A stretch of DNA of 64,000 nt from positions 189,344 to 253,343 of the forward strand of contig NZ_KB911591.1 of NCBI RefSeq assembly GCF_000383615.1. The letters run 5' to 3'. Below, in pieces: positions 58,211 through 64,000 of this stretch. Under the pieces are notes generated by a model, which saw nothing but the letters and a program-made list of their open reading frames with translations, had not been told where the DNA came from and made no database searches. Every line of letters begins with the position of its first letter. Position 1 is the stretch's first letter. This stretch comes from Streptomyces canus 299MFChir4.1. GTDB taxonomy: Bacteria; Actinomycetota; Actinomycetes; Streptomycetales; Streptomycetaceae. The position numbers and the translations under genes are program-made.

Positions 58211-58627
58211 ATGGCGATGGACGAGGACGAGAGTCTGCGTCGGTACGGCCTGCACCCCACGGGGGCGGACCTGGAAGACGTCCGGTGCCTGCTGTCCGCA
58301 CACACCCGGCTTGAGCGACGTGCACAAGGCGACGGCGATACGGAACTGATGAAGCTGTGCTGCGTACAGCTGTTCAACGCCGGGAACCCTGAGGACGTGC
58401 TTCTGATCTGGCGCGCCAAGGCAGCCAGCATGGACGCCGGCTGCTCGATCGACATCCAGTTGCTCTGCGGAGGGGGCCTGGACGAAACCAAAGCGCACCT
58501 TTCGAAGCAACATCTGTCCGAAGCTGCGGCGGCACTGGAACAGCTGAATCGCTGCGAAACCGACGGCGACTTCAAGTACTTCTCCGTCGACGCCCAATCG
58601 GCCCAGTACGCCGCCTATTACAGGTGA
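58211..58627 (+). CDS. Conserved Streptomyces protein of unknown function
   Basis: A 138-residue soluble protein, mostly helical, with the sequence features LRRYGLHPTGADLEDVRCLL, DTELMKLCCVQLFNAGNPED VLLIWRAKAASMDAGCSIDI QLL and a Glu/Leu-rich C-terminal helix. This pattern resembles small immunity-type or housekeeping proteins of Streptomyces, but I cannot name a family. GAGAAGGAG precedes the ATG at 58211. It follows the small membrane protein gene closely. Confidence 0.7.
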   Translation: MAMDEDESLRRYGLHPTGADLEDVRCLLSAHTRLERRAQGDGDTELMKLCCVQLFNAGNPEDVLLIWRAKAASMDAGCSIDIQLLCGGGLDETKAHLSKQHLSEAAAALEQLNRCETDGDFKYFSVDAQSAQYAAYYR

Positions 58628-59146
58628 AGCAGCGCACAGTCGCACGACCCTTCGGGCCGGATGGTGAGGATGACGGCCTCGCGCAGGTCCAGCTCGTGGT
58701 GCTTGTAGCCCATGGTCGCGGTGGCGACCCGCAGCGTGCCGTAATCCAGGGTGCCGACGAGCGTGCCGGAGTCGACGAAGAGCGACGGGGAGTCGATGAC
58801 CTTCGGGTAGGCGGCGACCTCGCGGCCGGAGGCGGTCGCGGGGAAGTTGTCGAGGTACATGGGCGTGCAGGTACTCGCCCCACTCGCCCTCGAAGGTGAC
58901 GGGGATCGCCTGGCCGGCCTCGGTATAGGGGCCGTAGCCGTTGACGTCGCCCATCTTCATGACCTCGAACCGGACCAACGGCTCGTCGATCCGCAGCGGT
59001 TCGGGGACGACGGCGCGCAGCGCGTCGGGATCGGTGCGGTAGACGACGTTGAGGTACTCGCGGTCGGTGAACCGGGGGATCGTCGACGCGTAGGCGGGGC
59101 TGGTGAGCGGGGTGGTCGGGTGCTGTCGTACGTCCGCTGCCTTCAT
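58618..59146 (-). pseudogene. Acetoacetate decarboxylase-family gene, frameshifted and 3'-altered
   Basis: The start at 59146 gives a normal opening (SPAYASTIPRFTDREYLNVV YRTDPDALRAVVPEPL, MKMGDVNGYGPYTEAGQAIP VTFEGEWGEYLHA). At about 58862-58872 an extra C shifts the frame, and the next frame continues MYLDNFPATASGREVAAYPK VIDSP and TLDYGTLRVATATMGYKHHE LDLREA. The end (RPEGSCDCALLHL) is shorter than the family norm, so there is probably a further deletion. It lies 5 bp after a broken enoyl-CoA hydratase gene, as in an acetoacetate-type operon. Confidence 0.7.
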
Positions 59147-59151
59147 GGCCC

Positions 59152-59530
59152 TCACCGTCCCGTCCAGCGCGGCGGGCGGCGCTCGGCGAAGGCCGTCATG
59201 CCCTCGCGTACGTCGTCCGTGGCCATCAGGGTCTTCATCTCGCCGGTCAGCAGGAACTCCATGGCCAGGTGGTGCGGCACGCGCTTGGGCAGCCGGATCA
59301 CGCCGCCGCCCGCGGCGATCAGCCCGCGCTTGACCTCGGGCAGTCCGAACCGGGCGTCCTCGGCGGCGACGATCAGGTCGCAGGCCAGGGCCAGTTCGAA
59401 GCCGCCGCCCATGGCGAAGCCCTCCACGGCGGCGATGAGGGGCTTGCTCGGCTCGGCCTCGGTGAGGCCGCCGAAACCACGGCCCTCGATGTCGGGTGAC
59501 TCCCCGCGCAGGGCGGCCTTGAGGTGGCAT
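59152..59530 (-). pseudogene. Enoyl-CoA hydratase/isomerase, both ends kept in part, middle deleted
   Basis: The minus strand reads LKAALRGESPDIEGRGFGGL, IAAVEGFAMGGGFELALACD LIVAAEDARFGLPEVKRGLI AAGGG and RLPKRVPHHLAMEFLLTGE, a typical crotonase oxyanion-hole region. It then jumps directly to the C-terminal SEDVREGMTAFAERRPPRWT-type end. About 100 internal residues and the N-terminus before 59530 are missing. The fragment cannot form an active trimer. Confidence 0.7.
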
Positions 59531-59553
59531 GTGCGGGGACGGCGAGGGCGTGG

Positions 59554-60828
59554 TCAGAACCAGTGCAGGCAGTGCGGGGCGCGGTCGGCGCGGAAGAGGG
59601 CGTCGGCGAGGGTGGCCGCGTCCGGGCGGTGGGCCCGGATGTGTCCGGCACGCACGAGCGTGCTGGGTGCGGTGCCGCCGAGGTAGACCGAGCCCAGGTC
59701 TCCCACGTCCAGGGACAGGTCGGGCTCCCGGTCCGTCAGGACGCACTCGGCCTTTCCGTCCCGGACGGTCAGCAGGTAGCGGCCGTGCTCGCCGAGGAAG
59801 GGGTCCTCGACGTCCAGGACGAGCTCGCCGTCCGTGAACCAGCCGCGCGCGGTCAGCGCACGCGGGACGTCCAGCAGCCGCACCCAGAGCCAGTCCGTGT
59901 CGCCGCTCACCTCACCGGCGCGGAAGTCCGCGAGCTGCCAGCGCAACGGATGCTGGGGCGGGACGTGCTGGAATACCACCCGAGAGGCCAGGTCGTGGCC
60001 GAGCATGAACCGGGCCAGGGCCGTGAAGACGGCGTCGTCGCCGGTGATGGTCTCGTCGACCGTCAAGGTGTTGTCGGGCTCGCCGATCGAGTAACTGGCG
60101 TACCCGTCCGGGACGCCGGCGGCGTCCCGGTGGACGGCGACGTAACGCGGCGCCGGCGAGATCGGGGGCTGCCCCGCGCGCAGGGCCCACCAGCGGTGCG
60201 GCCGGGACAGAGCACCCGGCTGGGCGCGGCGGTACCGGTCGTACACGTCTTCCAGGATCTCGCCGCACTCGGAACGACGCAGCACCTCGACCGGGCCGTT
60301 GTTGTCCGGGCCGTGTTCTGTGACGTTGTACGGGCCGTTGTCCGGGCCGCTAGCCGGCGCGTCGGCCGTTGCGCGTGCCCGGGGCACAGCGAGGGCGGCC
60401 CGGTGGCGCTGCACCGTCAGCCGTTGCGTGTAGGTCGCCGGTCCGTAACCGAACCTGCCGTAGATCATGGCCTCCGAGGCCAGCAGCACGGAGAGGAATT
60501 CCCCGCGGGCCCGCAGGTCGGCGAGCTGATGCCGCATCATCGCGGTGAGCACGCCCTGGCGGCGGTGCGAGGGCAGGACGCCGACAGCGGTCACCCCGGG
60601 GGCCGGGACGAGGGTTTCGCCGGGAAGGGTGAGCTCGAAGGAGTGCGTGGCGGCGGTGCCGACCGGCCGCCCGTCCGCCGTCAGGGCGAGCAGGCAGCGG
60701 TCCATTTCGAGTGCCGACCACCACAGCCCGCCGCCCTCGACCGGGGTTTCCGGGAAGCGTCCGAACGCGGCATGGACGGTGTCGACGAAGACGTCGAGAT
60801 CCTCGTCGGTCGTGGCGCGTATCTCCAT
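59554..60828 (-). CDS. GNAT N-acetyltransferase, Eis-like
   Basis: A 424-residue protein of the Eis (enhanced intracellular survival) type. An N-terminal GNAT domain (IRATTDEDLDVFVDTVHAAF, VTAVGVLPSHRRQGVLTAMM, ASEAMIYGRFGYGPATYTQR) is followed by a second degenerate GNAT domain and an SCP2-like C-terminal domain (LTVRDGKAECVLTDREPDLS LDVGDLGSVYLGG), ending in a free carboxylate LHWF that in Eis lies in the active site. Eis enzymes acetylate aminoglycosides and other amines at several positions. The ATG at 60828 has AGGAGG upstream. The gene is intact. Confidence 0.92.
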   Translation of the reverse strand: MEIRATTDEDLDVFVDTVHAAFGRFPETPVEGGGLWWSALEMDRCLLALTADGRPVGTAATHSFELTLPGETLVPAPGVTAVGVLPSHRRQGVLTAMMRHQLADLRARGEFLSVLLASEAMIYGRFGYGPATYTQRLTVQRHRAALAVPRARATADAPASGPDNGPYNVTEHGPDNNGPVEVLRRSECGEILEDVYDRYRRAQPGALSRPHRWWALRAGQPPISPAPRYVAVHRDAAGVPDGYASYSIGEPDNTLTVDETITGDDAVFTALARFMLGHDLASRVVFQHVPPQHPLRWQLADFRAGEVSGDTDWLWVRLLDVPRALTARGWFTDGELVLDVEDPFLGEHGRYLLTVRDGKAECVLTDREPDLSLDVGDLGSVYLGGTAPSTLVRAGHIRAHRPDAATLADALFRADRAPHCLHWF

Positions 60829-60975
60829 CGGTGCCGCTGCCTCCTCGAAAGACCGGCACCACGACGGGTGGCGCCTGGCCATAGTGCAGCGTTGCGCGGA
60901 GGCCCGGTCAAACGAATTACGCCAGGAGTGGCGAGAGTTGGTGAGAGTTGGTGAGAGTGAACTGCCGCAGCGGCC

Positions 60976-61740
60976 CTACTGCCCCCGTGCCTGCTCCTGG
61001 TTCGACCGGTGGGGGCCCTGGAGCCAGTCCGCATGCGGCCCCAGACGTGCGTCGACCGGTTCCTCCCCTCGTCGGAGTGCGTCGATGTAGGCACGATCGG
61101 CGGCGAGCCGAGCCGCCACCTGGGGACCCTCGGCGACGGCACCATGCCCGGGAATCACGACGTCGGCGCGCCTGGCGGCCTCGTCCAGCCGGTCCAGTGA
61201 CGTCTCGTAGGCAGTCACCTGGTCGTCCTGGCGAATGTCGAGGAGCGGGATCAATACGTCCGAGAGCATGTCGCCGACGAGCAGGACACCACGGTCCGCG
61301 AGAAGGATCGCGGCGTGGCCGACGGCGTGCGCCCGATGCTCGATGATCTCTCCCGGAACGGGTCCGCCGTCCGCGGGCAGCGGGGTGAGGAGCGCGATCA
61401 GCTCGAGAGGGATGCCGGACGCGCTCTGCGCCGCCATGGCCTGCGCCCGCTCCCGGGCTTCAGTGGCGACCCGGGTGGCGGCCGAGGTGGCGTAGCGCGG
61501 TACGTCGCCGAACCGGCTGTGCCAGAGCAGGTGGTCCCAGTGGGGGTGGGTGCAGAAACCCGCGACCACCGGCACGTCCAACTGGTCCACGTCATCGGCG
61601 AGTTGGTCCAGTTCGGAGCCGTTGATGCCGGGATCGATCACGATCAGCCCCTCGTCCCCGCGCACCACGACGGAATTGCTCCAGACCCACTCGCTCTGCC
61701 GGACCCAGACGCCGTCGGCCACCTGACGCAGCTTGCCCAT
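60976..61740 (-). CDS. MBL-fold metallo-hydrolase
   Basis: A 254-residue metallo-beta-lactamase-fold protein. The metal motif is GFCTHPHWDHLLWHS (HxHxDH), with VVVRGDEGLIVIDPGING before it, HAVGHAAILLADRGVLLVGD (His and bridging Asp) and VVIPGHGAVA (last His). The ATG at 61740 is preferred over the GTG two codons upstream because AGGAG sits 5 bp before it. The substrate is unknown, and nothing suggests beta-lactamase activity. Confidence 0.9.
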   Translation of the reverse strand: MGKLRQVADGVWVRQSEWVWSNSVVVRGDEGLIVIDPGINGSELDQLADDVDQLDVPVVAGFCTHPHWDHLLWHSRFGDVPRYATSAATRVATEARERAQAMAAQSASGIPLELIALLTPLPADGGPVPGEIIEHRAHAVGHAAILLADRGVLLVGDMLSDVLIPLLDIRQDDQVTAYETSLDRLDEAARRADVVIPGHGAVAEGPQVAARLAADRAYIDALRRGEEPVDARLGPHADWLQGPHRSNQEQARGQ

Positions 61741-62164
61741 CTCCACTCCTATCGGTCGGTCACAGTGGTGAGACTGCGATCCGTGGCTGAACTCATCGAC
61801 GAGGGTCCTGGAGATCGAGAGCGAGCAGCTTGGGGAGCCGTTCGCGGCCGGGGCGGGCGTTCAGGTGTCCGGTGTCGTCTAGTGAGTTCGCGGAAGGTCA
61901 ACTGCTGGGGTCGAGGCAACGTTCGTACCGCAGGGCACGTCGACCGGATGCGGGGCCAGGACGGCCGGGGCGTTGTGCGCGGTGCTGGGATCGTGCCCGC
62001 ACGGCACATGCCCGGCGCGTGGGCTGTGGTGTTACGGGTGAGGTGGTCGGCGTCGAGTGAGTGTCGCCTGCTGACCATCATGTGTCCGCAGCCCGCCGTC
62101 CGACTTGTCGATCTCAAGGACAGGATGAAGGACCCCCCCCGCGAAGGAAGGGCCTCACCCCCCC
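61741..62164. other. Intergenic region, no gene seen
   Basis: 424 bp without a recognisable frame. A C-run (62134-62142) and a second one just before the next start codon are the only low-complexity features. Confidence 0.4.
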
Positions 62165-62548
62165 ATGAACGGAACAACGTTGCAGAAGACCGCGGCCGAC
62201 CGCGCCGAGGCGCTGCCCGGAAGCGGCCTGGAGCATCCCTTCGGTCCGGACTGGGAGGTCTACAAGGTGCGCAGCAAGGTCTTCATGCTGATAACCGAGG
62301 TGCCCGGCCGCCCCGTCGTGATCCTCAAGTCGGATCCGGGCGAGGCACAGGCCCTGCGCGAGGAGAACGCGGACATCACCGCCGGCTACCACATGAACAA
62401 GAAGCACTGGATCACGCTGGAGGGCGGGGAGGCGATCGACGAGGAGTTGGTCCAGGAGCTCGTGACCGAGTCATACCGTCTCGTGGTCGGTCAACTCCCC
62501 AAGTCCCAGCGGCCGGTCGACCCGCACTCCTACGGCCGCCCCGCCTGA
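62165..62548 (+). CDS. MmcQ/YjbR family protein
   Basis: A 127-residue protein of the MmcQ/YjbR fold (GLEHPFGPDWEVYKVRSKVF MLITEVPGRPVVILKSDPGE, AGYHMNKKHWITLEGGEAID EELVQELVTESYRLVVGQLP). The family is described as DNA-binding-like with a cyclic CyaY fold, but its role is unclear. The ATG at 62165 follows a GAAGG ribosome site at some distance. It ends at a strong hairpin shared with the convergent FG-GAP gene. Confidence 0.92.
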   Translation: MNGTTLQKTAADRAEALPGSGLEHPFGPDWEVYKVRSKVFMLITEVPGRPVVILKSDPGEAQALREENADITAGYHMNKKHWITLEGGEAIDEELVQELVTESYRLVVGQLPKSQRPVDPHSYGRPA

Positions 62549-62756
62549 CGTCGGCGGCGAGCCGGCTCCAGTGGAACCGGAGTACGGACGGCTACCGCAC
62601 GGACGCTCCACGCAACCGCCGTTGCGGATGGCACCGACCACCGCCCCAGGCACAGGGCGTGTCGAGTCGTCACGTCGACCGACCACGTCGACTCCAGCTC
62701 GTGGAGATCACTGGGATGCCCAGTAAGAGCGGGGCGAGCGGCTTCGGCCGGTTCGG

Positions 62757-62803
62757 CGAGTGCGGCTGCGGCCACCTCCGTACAGTCGCCGCAGCCGCAC
62801 TCG
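62757..62803. terminator. 15-bp bidirectional hairpin terminator
   Basis: CGAGTGCGGCTGCGG (62757-62771) and CCGCAGCCGCACTCG (62789-62803) are perfectly complementary, with a 17-nt loop, between two convergent genes. Confidence 0.8.
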
Positions 62804-62839
62804 TCACCTGGATTCGCCCGTGACCTCTTAGCGCACCGT

Positions 62840-64000
62840 CTAGTCGGCGAAGAGCGCGCCGAACTGTGCGGTGCCCGAGGTGGAGACGCCCACCGAGGTC
62901 ACGGAGAGGGCGCGGGAGCCGGTCGTGCCGATCTTCGTCCCGGTGGAGGGCAGGTAGGTCACCGCTCCGTCGCCGCCGTCCTCGTACGACCCGATGACCA
63001 GGTCGGCCTTGCCGTCGCCGTTGACGTCGTCGAGCTTGACGTCGGCGCCGAAGAGGTCGTTCTTCTCGTCGGTGCCGGGGACGCCCGTCGTGTTCTGCGC
63101 GAAGGACTGGAGGCCGGTGGAGGTGTTGATGCCGCTCGCGGAGCCGTACATGACGGTGACCATGCCGGCGTCGGCGACACTGCCGAGGTCCTCCGCCGGG
63201 GTCGAGACCACGAGGTCCTGGTATCCGTCGCCGTTGACGTCGCCCAGGTCCAGGTCCCAGCCGAAGCCGTCGCCCTTCTCCGAACTGCCGGGTACGTTCC
63301 CGGTGTTCTGGGTGATGCCGGTGGTCGAGGCGGGACCCGACGCCGAGCCGTAGGTGATGCTGACCTTGCCGCCGTTCGCGGCGTCCGGGATGCTCTGGCC
63401 CTCGCCGGAGGTGGCGTCCCAGTCGGCGCCGGTGACGATGTCGCCGTACCCGTCGCCGTTGATGTCGCCGATGCCGGTCACGATGCCCGGCTTGAGTGTC
63501 TTGACGCCCGCGACGCTCAGACCGCTCGCGGTGCCCGGCACCCAGTAGTTGGTGTTCCAGCCGTTTTCCGTCTGCGTCTCGAAGCCGTCGACCACCAGGT
63601 CGGTGCGGCCGTCGCCGTTCACGTCACCGGCGGTGAGCTGCTCCGGGCCGTACGGGAAGCCGGCCGAGCCGGGCGCGATCGGGGGCTTGACGGTGTAGCG
63701 GCCGCCGGACTGGCCGGTGGAACTGCTGAAGCCGCCCTTGTAGACGTAGAGGGTGGCGGAGGAGTTGCCGACGGCCAGGTCGGCCTTGCCGTCGCCGTCG
63801 AAGTCGCCGGCGGCCAGGGACAGGCCCCAGTTGTCGTGCGAGGAGACGGCCGGGTCGGGTACGTCGCTCGCCTTGCCGGTGAGGCCGCTCGCCGAACCCC
63901 ACAGGATCGCGAGGGCGCCGCCGTCGGTGTCGGTGCCGACCTTCTCGTACGGCGAGGCCACGGCGAGGTCGTCGTAGCCGTCGCCGTTGAAGTCGGCGTA
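62840..64000 (-). CDS. FG-GAP/VCBS repeat protein, partial (C-terminal part)
   Basis: At least 386 residues of an integrin-alpha-like beta-propeller, open through base 64000, so the N-terminus lies outside. Repeats of about 60 residues carry calcium-binding loops: GDFDGDGKADLAVG, GDVNGDGRTDLVV, GDINGDGYGDIVTG, GDVNGDGYQDLVV and DDVNGDGKADLVIG. They alternate with ITYGSASGPASTTG-like FG-GAP strands. Such Streptomyces proteins are secreted and often bind cell-wall or extracellular polymers. The end (TSGTAQFGALFAD) looks natural. Confidence 0.93.
   Translation of the reverse strand, partial: YADFNGDGYDDLAVASPYEKVGTDTDGGALAILWGSASGLTGKASDVPDPAVSSHDNWGLSLAAGDFDGDGKADLAVGNSSATLYVYKGGFSSSTGQSGGRYTVKPPIAPGSAGFPYGPEQLTAGDVNGDGRTDLVVDGFETQTENGWNTNYWVPGTASGLSVAGVKTLKPGIVTGIGDINGDGYGDIVTGADWDATSGEGQSIPDAANGGKVSITYGSASGPASTTGITQNTGNVPGSSEKGDGFGWDLDLGDVNGDGYQDLVVSTPAEDLGSVADAGMVTVMYGSASGINTSTGLQSFAQNTTGVPGTDEKNDLFGADVKLDDVNGDGKADLVIGSYEDGGDGAVTYLPSTGTKIGTTGSRALSVTSVGVSTSGTAQFGALFAD

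Overview
The window is high-GC actinobacterial DNA and almost certainly from a Streptomyces: codon third positions are GC-saturated, GTG and TTG starts are frequent, and it carries families typical of the genus (DUF5302, DUF6131, DUF5937/ArsR, SCO6745-like, RsbA-type anti-sigma, FG-GAP and LLM/F420 proteins). The mix of regulators, resistance genes, secreted hydrolases and many decayed genes suggests accessory DNA, such as a chromosome arm. No rRNA, tRNA, CRISPR array or intact insertion sequence was recognised.

Layout. 1-1.4 kb: end of a kdp potassium-pump operon (kdpB 3' part, kdpC). 1.5-8.1 kb: two TetR/oxidoreductase pairs with clear tandem operators, DUF5302, an LLM oxidoreductase, and gene remnants (sortase-type tail, TetR/alcohol dehydrogenase junction, TfoX). 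8.3-14.3 kb: a lipoprotein, a decayed secreted beta-propeller protein, a TetR/MFS efflux pair and an XRE/MmyB-type regulator. 14.4-33.8 kb: an island of secreted hydrolases (two alpha/beta hydrolases, tannase), aldehyde dehydrogenase, Ohr/OsmC, SRPBCC, a decayed molybdo-oxidoreductase/cytochrome b pair, a CGNR zinc-finger regulator and two ABC-F proteins. At least ten 21-bp sites of the form GTCACC-N9-GGTGAC (or near variants) lie upstream of eight of these genes, including the CGNR gene itself. 34-49.4 kb: MFS pump plus ECF sigma factor, a GT2 glycosyltransferase, ornithine cyclodeaminase family, DHFR/VOC pair, methyltransferase, small membrane and secreted peptides, LysR, CPBP protease, cold-shock protein, and valine dehydrogenase divergent from Lrp. 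49.6-50.9 kb: STAS/RsbA pair. 51-57.5 kb: an inducible-type glycopeptide-resistance locus (FemX/VanK-like, antisense MurF, vanHAX). 57.8-64 kb: two unknown Streptomyces proteins, decayed acetoacetate decarboxylase and enoyl-CoA hydratase, Eis-like acetyltransferase, MBL-fold hydrolase, MmcQ/YjbR protein and the C-terminal part of an FG-GAP repeat protein that runs off the right edge.

Three systems stand out. First, the GTCACC/GGTGAC operator family looks like a local stress regulon; the CGNR (ABATE-domain) protein is the best candidate regulator because a site abuts its own start codon (inference). Second, the van locus has the D-lactate-ligase histidine (His244) and all VanX zinc and catalytic residues, and its vanK-like and vanH genes share an identical 22-bp promoter element 55 bp before each ATG. 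That similarity continues into the first eight codons of two unrelated proteins. Third, the ABC-F operon has a leader with two overlapping tiny reading frames and a GC-rich hairpin followed by a T-tract, the layout expected for ribosome-mediated attenuation.

An unusual number of genes are broken, several by internal deletions that keep both ends. Single-base frameshifts could be sequence errors and would need read-level checking.
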